DNA of 35,817 nt. Source: Acidaminococcaceae bacterium. GTDB lineage: Bacteria; Bacillota; Negativicutes; Acidaminococcales; Acidaminococcaceae. Both the position numbers and the translations under genes were made by a program. Shown here one piece after another: positions 23,647 through 32,619 of the stretch. The notes under the pieces are model-generated. The model had not been told where the DNA came from and did not search any database. It was given only the letters and a program-made list of their open reading frames with translations. The stretch is from positions 1 through 35,817 of the forward strand of contig CALXRU010000018.1 of the NCBI GenBank assembly GCA_944390935.1, given 5' to 3'. Every line of letters begins with the position of its first letter. Within the stretch, counting starts at the first letter, position 1.

Positions 23647-25726
23647 TACCCAAATATCTCCTCTGCCATTTCTGTAAATAAGGCATTAACAAATTAAGTA
23701 CAATAACGGCACAAATGCCGATTAACGCGCCCAGCCAGTAGCCGTCCAGCGCGCGGATATAGCTCATAATCACAGGCGTGCGCATGTGCGCAAAAGTCTG
23801 CACAAGGCTGCCCTGCCCGATTACTGCGCCTGCCACCAGAATCATCTGCCACAGGCGCGGCGCTTTGTAATAGGCGGCATAAGCCGCTACAAAAAAGGCC
23901 GGGTGGCCAATCATAAATTCCTTGGTACGCGGGCGTGCGTACATCAGCTGCTCCAGCATGGCGCGCATTTTAAGCTCAATGCCCAAAACAGGCACGCCGG
24001 AAGTATGGCCGCTGCGCCCGACAAAAATATATGCCACAAACGCCAGCACACCCAAAATAAACAGGTGCTCCAGGCGGATATGCGTAGATAACAGATAGCG
24101 GATGTCGTCGATAATACCGCCGCCGGTTTTGCCGCCAAACACGTTGAAGCGTTTAACGTACCACAAAAGCATTAACAGCACCGGCATGATAAAGGTAAGC
24201 TTAACGCCGCGGTAAATATCAATTTCCAAAAAGAAGCGTACATCGCCAAGAAGCGCGGAAATCATCGCCGCACCGCACAGCGACATCAGCACGGCAAGGC
24301 CAAGCTGCACCGTGGTACGCATAATAAACTGCACCAGGCATTTGCAGCGCACTTTAACGCTGTCCCACCACTCCACAATCACAATCATGGAAAGCACGGG
24401 GAACACGCAGGCCGAAGCAAACGCCAGAGCCTGACGCAAAAGCGGCGACTGCGCTTTAAGCAGCAGGCATGCCACGCACAAACCTGAAGAAGCCATGATG
24501 ATGTTCTGCCATTTGAACGGCAAAAAACCAAAGGTCAGGCTGATGTACATCAGGCAGGCCGCCACAACGGCCAGCGCCGGTAAAATCAGCAGCTTTTTAT
24601 CCGGGAAGTAGCCCGTATTGCTGCCGTCCGGATTGGCAAACACATCACTGGTGCCCAGCTTAAAGCCGCGCGCCTGCACGTCGCTTGCAATGCTGCTTAC
24701 GTAATCAAGGTTCAGTTCTAAAATATCCTGCCCGTTCTGCGGCAGCATAAAGGGTTTAATATAATTAATGCGGATGTTGCGTTCTTCATCCGTCAGTGCC
24801 CAGCGGCGCAAAGCCTCGGGCATTTTCAGCTTGCGCTGTTCGTCCTGGCCAATGATGTAGGAACGCGCCACCTGGTAATCCATTTTTTCCGCCAGCGGGA
24901 TTAAGCCTTCCATCGGCGCAAACTGCAGCTGGGTATAGTGTTCAACCATGCCGAACACCATATCGCGTTCCAGCAGCTTTTCAGCCATGTAATCCAGCTT
25001 GTCCGGGAAGCCGACAACTTCTTTGCCGCAGCCGATGTAGGAAACTACGTTTGCACCGGATTTGTCGATGCGGTCAAAAACGCTGTCAATCTGCGCTTCC
25101 GTAACAGGCAGATAGTTTTGCGGGCGCACGATAACGTTAAAGCCTGCGTTCGCCACCGTCTGCATTTCTTCCGTGGAAAGCCCCAGCGGCGCCTGCATCA
25201 GCGGCTGCTTGGTATCGTAATTATCTTTTTCGATAATGCGCGGGTCGCCCAGAACGCGGATAATACGCGGGCTTTCGCTGACAACGGCAATGCGGTTATC
25301 CGCATAACGCAGGTGCAAATCCTGTTCCACTTCTTTAAAGGCAACAGGCGAGCTGCCTTCCGTAATATAAACGGCGTCTGCCACAAGCTGCTGCGGCGGC
25401 ACGGCGCTGAACCTGCCGCCCGTAGTACCATTCTGCATAAGCTCACGCCCCGGCGTTGCATAAACAATGCCCTTGTCGTTCAGCTTCTGCAAGGTAGTGT
25501 CAAACACAATAAGCGAAGTAACACCGGCGTCCTTAAAATCCTTCAGCACTGTTTCAAAGGGCAGCCCTTCCCAATCGGCAAGGTGCTGCAAGCCTTCGTA
25601 CTCCATTGCCATTTCCACGGTTTTATTCTGTTCTTCAATCTGATACCTGGTGTAATTAAGCCACACCGCGCCGATAAGCCCGATGAGCATAACTATAATC
25701 AGGACAGGATTAAAACGGCTTTTCAT
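23639..25726 (-). CDS. DUF5693 family polytopic membrane protein
   Basis: A 695-aa membrane protein. One helix near the N-terminus (PVLIIVMLIGLIGAVWL) leads to a ~360-residue extracytoplasmic domain with a TIM-barrel-like look (VTSLIVFDTTLQKLNDKG, NVIVRPQNYLP, MVEHYTQLQFAPMEGL). From about residue 370 there are 8 or more membrane helices. I recognise the DUF5693 pattern and its usual place next to csaB. The ATG at 25726 has GGAG 6 bases upstream and the gap to prfB is 23 bases. A role in making, exporting or anchoring the wall polymer that CsaB modifies is an inference from context only. Confidence 0.85.
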   Translation of the reverse strand: MKSRFNPVLIIVMLIGLIGAVWLNYTRYQIEEQNKTVEMAMEYEGLQHLADWEGLPFETVLKDFKDAGVTSLIVFDTTLQKLNDKGIVYATPGRELMQNGTTGGRFSAVPPQQLVADAVYITEGSSPVAFKEVEQDLHLRYADNRIAVVSESPRIIRVLGDPRIIEKDNYDTKQPLMQAPLGLSTEEMQTVANAGFNVIVRPQNYLPVTEAQIDSVFDRIDKSGANVVSYIGCGKEVVGFPDKLDYMAEKLLERDMVFGMVEHYTQLQFAPMEGLIPLAEKMDYQVARSYIIGQDEQRKLKMPEALRRWALTDEERNIRINYIKPFMLPQNGQDILELNLDYVSSIASDVQARGFKLGTSDVFANPDGSNTGYFPDKKLLILPALAVVAACLMYISLTFGFLPFKWQNIIMASSGLCVACLLLKAQSPLLRQALAFASACVFPVLSMIVIVEWWDSVKVRCKCLVQFIMRTTVQLGLAVLMSLCGAAMISALLGDVRFFLEIDIYRGVKLTFIMPVLLMLLWYVKRFNVFGGKTGGGIIDDIRYLLSTHIRLEHLFILGVLAFVAYIFVGRSGHTSGVPVLGIELKMRAMLEQLMYARPRTKEFMIGHPAFFVAAYAAYYKAPRLWQMILVAGAVIGQGSLVQTFAHMRTPVIMSYIRALDGYWLGALIGICAVIVLNLLMPYLQKWQRRYLGNE

Positions 25727-25749
25727 CGCTATCTCCACCAATCAGCAAA

Positions 25750-26860
25750 TCACAGTTTCTTTTGCTGCGAACGTAAATATGCTTCGATAAACAGGTCGAT
25801 GCCGCCGTCCATTACGGCCTGCACATTGCCTGTTTCCGCACCGGTGCGGTGGTCCTTAACCAGCTTGTACGGCTGGAAAACATAGGAGCGGATCTGGCTG
25901 CCCCATTCGATTTCCTGATAATCACCGGCGATATCGTTTTTCAGCGCTTCCTGTTTAGCGCGTTCAAATTCGTATAATTTGGCGCGTAACAGCTGCATGC
26001 AGCGTTCGCGGTTCTGAATCTGCGAGCGTTCGTTCTGGCATTGTACGATAATGCCGGTCGGAATATGCGTCATGCGCACGGCGGAGCTTGTTTTGTTGAC
26101 GTGCTGACCGCCCGCGCCGCTGGCACGGTAGGTGTCAACCTTCAAATCGGACGGATCGATTTTGATATCGACGCTGTCGTCCAGCTCCGGCATAACGTCA
26201 ACCGCCGCAAAAGAGGTATGGCGGCGTGCGTTGGCGTCAAACGGGGAAATGCGCACCAGGCGGTGTACGCCCTTTTCGCTGCGCAGATAGCCGTAAGCGT
26301 TATGCCCGTTGATTTGCAGCGTAGCGCTTTTTACGCCCGCTTCATCGCCCGGCAGATAGTCCAGCATTTCAATCTGGAAGCCTTCGCGCTCGGCATAACG
26401 GGTAAACATACGCAGCAGCATGCTCGTCCAGTCCTGCGCTTCCGTACCGCCAGCACCTGCGTGCAGGGTTAAAATGGCGTTGTTGGCGTCGTATTCGCCG
26501 TTAAGCAGCATACCAAGCTCCAAATGCTCAATCTCGGCTTTAGCGGCTTCCAGCCCGCTTGCCAGCTCGTCTTCCATGCCGGAATCCGGTTCTTCCAGAG
26601 CCAGCTCCACCATTACTTCCAAATCGTCAAGACGCTGTTCAAGGTTATGTACGGTTTCAACTTCAGCTTTAAGCTGAGTAACAGCCTGCGCGGTTTTCTG
26701 CGCGGCTTCCGGGTCGTCCCAGAAATCGGGGGCGCCCATTTTATGTTCTAATTCGGCAATGCGGTCCTCTTTGACAGCGACGTCAAAGAGATCCCCTCAT
26801 TTCCTCTAATTTTTGCTTTAATGCGGATATTTCCGGTTTGTATTCCTCTATCAGCACCAA
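25750..26860 (-). CDS. prfB: Peptide chain release factor 2, made by programmed +1 frameshift
   Basis: RF2 ends translation at UGA and UAA. The first 25 codons (26860-26786) start at a TTG 7 bases after GAAGGG, read MVLIEEYKPEISALKQ and continue to ...EEMRGSL, and end at an in-frame TGA. Skipping one T (26785) joins them to DVAVKEDRIAELEHKMGAP and the main frame, for a total of 369 aa, the usual RF2 length. The RF2 signatures are present: SPF (here RISPFDANARRHTSF) for stop recognition and GGQHVNK (GGQ) for peptide release. Other start codons (GTG at 26866 or 26857) are possible. It follows secA by 41 bases, a common Firmicute order. Confidence 0.96.
26767..26797 (-). other. RF2 recoding site with an inverted repeat over the slip codon
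   Basis: On the minus strand an internal Shine-Dalgarno AGGGG (26797-26793) precedes the slippery CTT followed by the stop TGA and C, as in other prfB genes, so low RF2 favours the +1 shift. Unusually, CTCTTTGAC (26790-26782) is the first arm of a perfect 9-bp inverted repeat with GTCAAAGAG (26775-26767) and a 6-base loop, so slip site and stop codon lie inside a possible hairpin. Confidence 0.9.
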
Positions 26861-26901
26861 ATTCACATCCCTTCGTAGGTAAATTTATTTATAAGCTGAG
26901 C

Positions 26902-29418
26902 TTATTTATCTTTGCCGCAGCAGTTTTTATATTTTTTGCCGCTGCCGCAGGGGCACGGGTCGTTGCGGCCCGGTTCTTCCTTTTTAACAACAGGCTGTTT
27001 GGTGCCTTCGTCACCGGCGTTGGTAGAAGCATTTTCCAGACGGTCTTCCACCTTAGGCTGGGTAATAACGTTTACGCGGTAAATGTAACGTACAACGTCG
27101 TCCTGAATAGCGTCAATCATAGCCTGGAACATATCGTAGGCTTCAAATTTATATTCAACCAGCGGGTCTTTCTGGCCGTATGCGCGCAGGCCAACGCCTT
27201 CACGCAGCATGTCCATGGCGTCCAGATGTTCCATCCAGTGGTTGTCCACAACCTTCAGCATTACAAGGTTTTCCAGCTCGCGCATCAGCTCGGGCGTAAT
27301 GGCGGCCTCGCGTTCAGCATAATGCTCGTCGGCTACTTTATGCAGGTATTCCTCCAGTTCCTCACGGCTGAGGTTCTGCAAATATTCAACAGTCAAAAGT
27401 CCGCGCGGAGCGTAAAATTCTTCGGCGTAATTGATGAGCGCCTGCAAATCCCAGTCTTCGGAATAAACTTCCGGCGGAGCGTACATTGCCATGGTGCGGT
27501 CAACAACCTTGTGCACCATTTCCATAATGGTGTCGCGCAGGTTGGCCTGCTGCAAAATTTTGCGGCGCTGGCTGTAAATAACCTCGCGCTGCTGGTTCAT
27601 TACGTTGTCGTATTCCAGAACCTGCTTACGGATGGTGAAGTTACGCGCTTCTACCTTCTTCTGCGCAGATTCGATGGATTTGGTTACCAGTTTATGCTCA
27701 ATCGGCTCGTCTTCTTCCATGCCCAGCTTGTCCATAATGCCGGAAATGTTGTCACTGCCGAACAGGCGCATCAAGTCGTCCTCCAAAGACAGGAAGAATT
27801 TGGAAGAACCCGGGTCACCCTGACGGGCGCAGCGTCCGCGCAGCTGGTTATCAATACGGCGGCTTTCGTGGCGTTCCGTACCGAGGATGTGGAGGCCGCC
27901 CAGTTCAGGCACGCCCTCGCCCAGCACGATATCGGTACCGCGGCCTGCCATGTTGGTGGCAATGGTTACAGCGCCATACTGGCCTGCATGGGAGATAATC
28001 TCCGCTTCTTTTTCGTGGTATTTGGCGTTCAATACGTTATGAGGAATACCGCGGCGTTTCAGCATGGCAGAAAGCTCCTCGGACTGCGCGATAGAGGTTG
28101 TGCCAACCAATACCGGGCGGCCGGATTTATGGCATTCTTCAATTTCCGCAACAGCGGCTTTGTACTTGGCGCGTTTGGTTTTATAGATAACGTCCGGATA
28201 GTCGATACGGATCATCGGTTTGTTGGTCGGGATAACGATAACGTCAAGGCCGTAAATCTTCTGGAACTCCTGTTCTTCCGTTTTGGCCGTACCGGTCATG
28301 CCGCTCAGCTTGTTGTACATACGGAAGTAGTTCTGGAAGGTAATCGTTGCCAGCGTCTGGCTTTCACGTTCAACCTTAACTCCTTCCTTGGCTTCAATAG
28401 CCTGATGCAGGCCTTCGGAGAAGCGGCGGCCGAACATTAAGCGGCCGGTAAATTCATCGACGATGATAACCTGGCCATCTTTAACAACGTAGTCCTTGTC
28501 GCGGTGCATGATGGCTTTGGCTTTTAAAGCGCACATCAGGTGATGCGAGAAGTCCACGCCATGTTCAGCATCGTACAGGTTGGAAATACCCAGCATTTTT
28601 TCCGCTTTGGCGATACCGGTTTCCGTCGGCGCAACGGTTTTCTGTTTTTCATCAACGGTGTAATCCTCGCCCTCGCTCATGTTGGCAACAACGTGTGCCA
28701 GCACGCGGTACAGGTCGGTGGATTTTTCGCCCGGGCCGGATATAATCAGCGGAGTACGCGCTTCGTCGATTAAGATACTGTCAACCTCATCGACGATACA
28801 GAAGTTCAGCTCGCGCTGTACCATCTGGTTTTCGTCAACAACCATGTTGTCGCGCAGATAGTCGAAGCCGAATTCGTTGTTGGTGCCGTAAGTAATATCG
28901 GCAGCGTAAGCGGCTTTGCGGTCGGGGTAATCCATGTCGTGCACAATAAGGCCTACGTTAAGGCCCAGCGCTTTATAAATGCGGCCCATGTCCACGCTGT
29001 CGCGGCGGGCCAGATAATCGTTGACGGTAACAACGTGTACGCCCTTGCCGGTAAGCGCGTTTAAGTACGCAGGCAGGGTTGCAACAAGCGTTTTGCCTTC
29101 GCCGGTACGCATCTCGGCAATTTTGCCGCGGTGCAGCACCACGCCGCCAATCAGCTGTACATCAAAATGGCGCATGCCGGTAACGCGCTTGCTGGTTTCA
29201 CGCACAACGGCAAAAGCCTCCGGCAGAATATCATCAAGGGTTTCGCCCTTGGCAAGGCGCAGCTTGAACTCGCCGGTTTTGGCGGCAAGGTTGGCCGAGC
29301 TTAATGCCTGCATTTCGGGTTCCAACGCGTTGATTTTATCGACAATGCCCTGAATGTCTTTCAATTCCTTGGCATTCGGGTCACCAAAAATCTTTTTCAA
29401 TAAACCTTCGAGCAACAC
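26902..29418 (-). CDS. secA: Preprotein translocase ATPase SecA
   Basis: SecA drives exported proteins through SecYEG. The 838-aa protein has the N-terminal [10 protein letters not shown], Walker A MRTGEGKT at about 103-110, the DEAD-box [20 protein letters not shown], the helicase motifs [16 protein letters not shown] and [12 protein letters not shown], and a C-terminal SEC-C zinc tail ([15 protein letters not shown]) used for SecB or lipid contact. Several starts compete behind AAGGAG: a GTG at 29418 (5 bases away) and a TTG at 29415 (8 bases). The GTG at 29424 overlaps the site and is unlikely. It is the first gene of the nine-gene run. Confidence 0.98.
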   Translation of the reverse strand: MLLEGLLKKIFGDPNAKELKDIQGIVDKINALEPEMQALSSANLAAKTGEFKLRLAKGETLDDILPEAFAVVRETSKRVTGMRHFDVQLIGGVVLHRGKIAEMRTGEGKTLVATLPAYLNALTGKGVHVVTVNDYLARRDSVDMGRIYKALGLNVGLIVHDMDYPDRKAAYAADITYGTNNEFGFDYLRDNMVVDENQMVQRELNFCIVDEVDSILIDEARTPLIISGPGEKSTDLYRVLAHVVANMSEGEDYTVDEKQKTVAPTETGIAKAEKMLGISNLYDAEHGVDFSHHLMCALKAKAIMHRDKDYVVKDGQVIIVDEFTGRLMFGRRFSEGLHQAIEAKEGVKVERESQTLATITFQNYFRMYNKLSGMTGTAKTEEQEFQKIYGLDVIVIPTNKPMIRIDYPDVIYKTKRAKYKAAVAEIEECHKSGRPVLVGTTSIAQSEELSAMLKRRGIPHNVLNAKYHEKEAEIISHAGQYGAVTIATNMAGRGTDIVLGEGVPELGGLHILGTERHESRRIDNQLRGRCARQGDPGSSKFFLSLEDDLMRLFGSDNISGIMDKLGMEEDEPIEHKLVTKSIESAQKKVEARNFTIRKQVLEYDNVMNQQREVIYSQRRKILQQANLRDTIMEMVHKVVDRTMAMYAPPEVYSEDWDLQALINYAEEFYAPRGLLTVEYLQNLSREELEEYLHKVADEHYAEREAAITPELMRELENLVMLKVVDNHWMEHLDAMDMLREGVGLRAYGQKDPLVEYKFEAYDMFQAMIDAIQDDVVRYIYRVNVITQPKVEDRLENASTNAGDEGTKQPVVKKEEPGRNDPCPCGSGKKYKNCCGKDK

Positions 29419-29466
29419 TCTCACTCCTTAAATTTCCGTGTTTTATAAACACTATACTAATGTATA

Positions 29467-29495
29467 ATTTTATCAAAATAGTACCAAAAAGTCAA
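29467..29495 (-). promoter_or_regulatory. Promoter of secA and the downstream gene run
   Basis: TTGACT (-35), 17 bases and TAAAAT (-10) lie about 50 bases before secA. The -35 touches the foot of the hpf terminator hairpin, so the two units are packed back to back. Confidence 0.7.
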
Positions 29496-29525
29496 AAGCC
29501 CGGGAGCTTTGTCCCGGGCTTTTTT
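29494..29525 (-). terminator. Terminator of hpf
   Basis: A perfect 12-bp stem (AAAAGCCCGGGA / TCCCGGGCTTTT) with a 6-base loop lies about 18 bases past the hpf stop; T residues flank it in both directions. Confidence 0.88.
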
Positions 29526-29542
29526 GTGAAATCAATGTAAAG

Positions 29543-30073
29543 TTATTTTAATTCCGGCTGAAGCAGGCCATAGTTGCCGTCTTTGCGGCGGTATACAACA
29601 TTTACTCCGCCATAGTCGGGGTCGAAGTATACGAAGAAGTCATGGTCCAGAAGGTTCATTTGCAGGATTGCTTCTTCAGCCGTCATCGGGTTCATCGAGA
29701 ACTTCTTGTTCTTGATAATCTTGAATTCATCATCCGGTGCTGCTTCCACCTCGGTTACAGGTACCGGTTCTACAAAGTTGCTGTATTTACGTTTAGCGAG
29801 GCGTGTTTTATATTTATGTACCTGGCGTTCGATTTTTTCCACTACCAAATCAATGGATGAGTACATGTCTTTCGTGGTTTCCTGGGCTCTGATTAAAATG
29901 CCGCTGGCAGGAACGGTAATTTCTACGATATGGTTGCCTTTTTCAACTTTCAGCACTGCGCTGATATCGCCAACGGTTTTAAACTGCCTGGTGATTTTCG
30001 TGATTTTCTTTTCAACATACTCTTTGAGCGCCGGTGTTACAACAATGTTCTTTCCTCTTACGTTAACGTTCAT
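29543..30073 (-). CDS. hpf: Ribosome hibernation promoting factor, long form
   Basis: The protein pairs ribosomes into inactive 100S dimers in slow growth. The 176-aa length is that of the long form. The N-terminal ribosome-binding domain (about 1-100, MNVNVRGKNIVVTPALKEYV, DMYSSIDLVVEKIERQVHKY) is followed by a linker and the C-terminal dimerisation domain (about 120-176, FSMNPMTAEEAILQMNLLDH, then DFFVYFD and VVYRRKDGNYGL). GGAGG lies 8 bases before the ATG. It stands alone between two terminators. Two overlapping hairpins precede its ribosome site. Confidence 0.95.
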   Translation of the reverse strand: MNVNVRGKNIVVTPALKEYVEKKITKITRQFKTVGDISAVLKVEKGNHIVEITVPASGILIRAQETTKDMYSSIDLVVEKIERQVHKYKTRLAKRKYSNFVEPVPVTEVEAAPDDEFKIIKNKKFSMNPMTAEEAILQMNLLDHDFFVYFDPDYGGVNVVYRRKDGNYGLLQPELK

Positions 30074-30089
30074 AAATTATCCCTCCTTA

Positions 30090-30127
30090 ATCCCGAGGTC
30101 CGGGATAACAAACTCTTTGTTTGTTAT
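30090..30127 (-). promoter_or_regulatory. Overlapping hairpins in the hpf leader
   Basis: Directly upstream of the ribosome site, ATCCCG/CGGGAT (5-base loop, 30090-30106) and ATAACAAAC/GTTTGTTAT (5-base loop, 30105-30127) share two bases, so the stems cannot both form completely. They could affect mRNA stability or ribosome access; a role is inference. Confidence 0.35.
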
Positions 30128-30171
30128 TATTAGTATTCGCCGCAATAATTAAAACTCCTGCAAAAAATTAC

Positions 30172-30211
30172 AAAAACTCGTGCAAAAAAGTCTTTTTTCT
30201 GCACGAGTTTA
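30172..30211 (-). terminator. Terminator of the amino-acid transporter operon
   Basis: AAACTCGTGCA pairs with TGCACGAGTTT with an A/T-rich middle, followed by TTTTTG on the minus strand. It lies about 28 bases past the ATPase stop codon. Confidence 0.88.
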
Positions 30212-30238
30212 CAGTCTGATAAAATTGTAACAGTTTGC

Positions 30239-30970
30239 TTATAAAATTTTAGAGAGGAAGCTGCGTGTGCGTTCTTCCTTGGCATGCAAAAAGATATCGT
30301 CGGGCGCGCCCTGCTCTAAAATTCTGCCTTCGTCGACAAACAGCACCCTGTCGCCTACTTCGCGCGCAAAGCCCATTTCGTGCGTAACTACAACCATCGT
30401 CATGCCTTCGTTAGCCAGCGTTTTCATAACGTCCAGCACCTCTTTAATCATTTCCGGGTCAAGCGCGGAGGTCGGTTCGTCAAACAAAAGCGCTTTCGGC
30501 TTCATCGCAAGTGCCCTTGCAATGGCAACACGCTGCTGCTGGCCGCCACTTAACTGGTCAGGGTATGAAGACGCCTTATCGGAAAGGCCTACCTTGCCCA
30601 ACAATTCCATCGCGGTAGCTTCGGCGTCCTTACGGCTGATGCCGCGTACCTTCATCGGCGCAAGCACAAGGTTGTCCAGAACCGTCATGTGCGGGAACAG
30701 GTTAAAACGCTGGAACACCATGCCTACTTCCTTGCGCACTTCGTTGATGTTGGCTTCGCCGTCCAGCTTGATACCGTCCACAACAATCGTGCCTTCGGTA
30801 GGTTCTTCAAGGTAGTTCATGCAGCGCAGCAGCGTACTTTTGCCGCTGCCGCTGGGGCCGATGATTACCACAACTTCTTTTTCGGCAATCGTCAGGTCAA
30901 TGCCCTTTAAAACTTCAAGGCTGCCGTAATTTTTCTTCAGCCCGGTAATTTTAATCATTTCAGTCGTCAT
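30239..30970 (-). CDS. Polar amino-acid ABC transporter, ATPase subunit (GlnQ-like)
   Basis: This subunit powers amino-acid import. The 243-aa protein has Walker [10 protein letters not shown], a Q-loop in [11 protein letters not shown], the signature LSGGQQQR, Walker [15 protein letters not shown] and the switch His in [12 protein letters not shown], all as in GlnQ/HisP. The ATG overlaps the permease stop by 4 bases (ATGA). The ribosome site is weak, so coupling to the permease is likely; an internal ATG five codons on (MIKITG) is an alternative start. Substrate not determinable. Confidence 0.95.
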   Translation of the reverse strand: MTTEMIKITGLKKNYGSLEVLKGIDLTIAEKEVVVIIGPSGSGKSTLLRCMNYLEEPTEGTIVVDGIKLDGEANINEVRKEVGMVFQRFNLFPHMTVLDNLVLAPMKVRGISRKDAEATAMELLGKVGLSDKASSYPDQLSGGQQQRVAIARALAMKPKALLFDEPTSALDPEMIKEVLDVMKTLANEGMTMVVVTHEMGFAREVGDRVLFVDEGRILEQGAPDDIFLHAKEERTRSFLSKIL

Positions 30971-31623
30971 TTCGTGTCAAACCTCCGCTCCATCAGCCCA
31001 ACAAGGCGTGCAACCGTAAAGGTCATAATAAGGTAAATTACGGCAACCGCCAGCCAGATTTCAAAAGAAGCGTAGGTGCGGGCAATAATCAGCTGGCCGC
31101 GCCTTGTCAGTTCTTCAAAGCCGATAACGGAAACCAGCGAGGAATCCTTCAGCATGGCGATAAATTCGTTGCCGAGCGGCGGAATAATGCGTTTAAATGC
31201 CTGCGGCATGATAACATAGCGCATCGTCTGGTACCAGGTCATGCCCAGCGAGCGGCCTGCTTCCATCTGGCCCTTATCGATGGACTGGATGCCGGCGCGG
31301 AAAATTTCGGCAATGTAAGCGCCGCTGTTGATGGAGCATGCGCAGATTGCCGCAAAAAACGGGTCAATACGCTGGCCGATAATAGTCGGCAACGCAAAAT
31401 AAACCAGAAAGATTTGTACCAGAAGCGGCGTACCGCGGATAAAATCTACATAAAAGTTGGCAGCATAACGCACCGGTTTAACGCTTGCAAGGCGTGCCAC
31501 GCCGATAATCATGCCAATCAGAAGGCCGAAGCCGACGCTCATGGCGGTAATTTCCAGCGTAATGCCTGCGCCTGCCAGCAAAAGCGGTATAGCGCCCTGA
31601 ATAAGTTCAAAATTCAATTCCAT
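30967..31623 (-). CDS. Polar amino-acid ABC transporter, permease subunit
   Basis: The 218-aa inner-membrane protein has about five helices and belongs to the His/Glu/Gln/Arg 3-TM permease family. It shows [19 protein letters not shown] and the ATPase-contact EAA loop ([20 protein letters not shown], next to [15 protein letters not shown]). A single permease suggests a homodimer. GGAAGGAA lies 11 bases before the ATG. An imperfect hairpin stands between it and the upstream binding-protein gene. Confidence 0.94.
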   Translation of the reverse strand: MELNFELIQGAIPLLLAGAGITLEITAMSVGFGLLIGMIIGVARLASVKPVRYAANFYVDFIRGTPLLVQIFLVYFALPTIIGQRIDPFFAAICACSINSGAYIAEIFRAGIQSIDKGQMEAGRSLGMTWYQTMRYVIMPQAFKRIIPPLGNEFIAMLKDSSLVSVIGFEELTRRGQLIIARTYASFEIWLAVAVIYLIMTFTVARLVGLMERRFDTK

Positions 31624-31660
31624 AGAAGTTTTCGTTCCTTCCCGTCAGCCTGCAATAAAT

Positions 31661-31704
31661 AAAATACGGGGCCCACCTTCGTCGCCGCCAGTGTACCCCG
31701 CATT
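31661..31704 (-). terminator. Partial terminator between binding-protein and permease genes
   Basis: On the minus strand ATGCGGGG pairs with CCCCGTAT (one G-U pair) around an inner CAC/GTG, followed by TTTATTTATT. It starts 13 bases past the binding-protein stop. Such leaky hairpins typically keep binding-protein mRNA in excess over permease mRNA; that use is inferred here. Confidence 0.65.
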
Positions 31705-31716
31705 CAGGCTCAATGC

Positions 31717-32496
31717 TTATTTCTTCACTTCACCGAACCAGGTTTTGTAAATCTTGTCGTATTCGCCGTCTTTTTTCAGCTCAGCAAGGGCTTTGTTAAT
31801 GTCCTCAAGCAGTTTGGTGTTGTCTTTTTTAACGGCAATGCCATACTGTTCAGCTTCCATAACATCGCCAACGGTTTTGGCAACTTCGCTGCCGCCCTGC
31901 GCCAGATAATAACCGATAACCGGGCTGTCGTTGATAACAGCGTCAACGCCGCCGTTGGTCAGTTCCATAGCGGATTCGGTGTTGGTGTTGAATTCGGTAA
32001 CAACCGCGCCTTCAACGCTGTGTGCTTTAGCAGCGCCGGTGGTGCCGATTTGTGCGGCAATGCGTTTGCCTTTCAAATCTTCAATGCTCTTGATATCGTT
32101 GTTGTCTTTCTGAACCATAACGATAAGGCCGGAAGTATAGTACGGGTCGGACATGCCTACAGCCTGTTTTCTTTCATCGGTAATGCTCATGCCGGCAATG
32201 GCAACGTCGATGTTGCCGGTGTTCAGCGCCGGGATAAGAGCATCAAAACCCATGTTGGCAATTTCTACTTTATAGCCCATTTTAGCGCCGATAGCACGGA
32301 TTAAATCCATATCGAAGCCGGAGAGCTTATCGCTGCCTTCTTCCTGGAACTCAAACGGAGCAAAAGTCGGTTCGGTAGCTACGCGCAGAACCTTTTCCGG
32401 AGCTTCCGCGGCTTTCTTTTCTTCGCCGCCGCAGCCGGTAACCGCTAAAGCCACAAGCATCAGTGCAGCCATCATAAACACTAATAATTTTTTCAT
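31717..32496 (-). CDS. Amino-acid ABC transporter substrate-binding lipoprotein (copy 1)
   Basis: This is a periplasm-facing binding protein that delivers an amino acid to the adjacent permease. The signal MKKLLVFMMAALMLVALAV ends in the lipobox VTGC, so the mature protein is a lipoprotein. The SBP family 3 fold shows FAPFEFQ, GFDMDLIRAIGAKMGYKVEI, DVAIAGMSITDERK, KGKRIAAQIGTTG and NDSPVIGYYLAQGG. The 259-aa length is typical. The ATG at 32496 has GGAGG 8 bases upstream; an earlier ATG is only 2 away. It has its own promoter and is a close paralogue of the next gene upstream. Confidence 0.95.
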   Translation of the reverse strand: MKKLLVFMMAALMLVALAVTGCGGEEKKAAEAPEKVLRVATEPTFAPFEFQEEGSDKLSGFDMDLIRAIGAKMGYKVEIANMGFDALIPALNTGNIDVAIAGMSITDERKQAVGMSDPYYTSGLIVMVQKDNNDIKSIEDLKGKRIAAQIGTTGAAKAHSVEGAVVTEFNTNTESAMELTNGGVDAVINDSPVIGYYLAQGGSEVAKTVGDVMEAEQYGIAVKKDNTKLLEDINKALAELKKDGEYDKIYKTWFGEVKK

Positions 32497-32546
32497 AAAC
32501 ATAACCTCCACACGCATAAATTTACAAAACTTTCATCTGTTAAAAT

Positions 32547-32575
32547 ATTATAGCTCTAAACAGCAGGTTAAGCAA
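32547..32575 (-). promoter_or_regulatory. Promoter of binding-protein copy 1 and transporter genes
   Basis: TTGCTT (-35), a 17-base spacer and TATAAT (-10), giving a leader of about 45 bases. Confidence 0.78.
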
Positions 32576-32619
32576 GTGTTAAATGATAAAAAACTTACAA
32601 AAAGCTGCATAAAAAATCA

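Noticed and set aside
26740..26860. prfB as a frameshifted pseudogene
   Set aside because: The break has the full programmed RF2 signal (AGGGG, CTT, TGA, C), and both parts are intact and add up to normal RF2 length.
26821..28440. 539-codon open frame on the plus strand opposite secA
   Set aside because: It lies wholly inside secA, has no ribosome site or recognisable domain, and its composition (Ala, Phe, Val, His rich) is what codon bias of the real gene produces on the other strand. The same applies to the long plus-strand frames at 1984-2835, 5787-6605 and 24938-25885.
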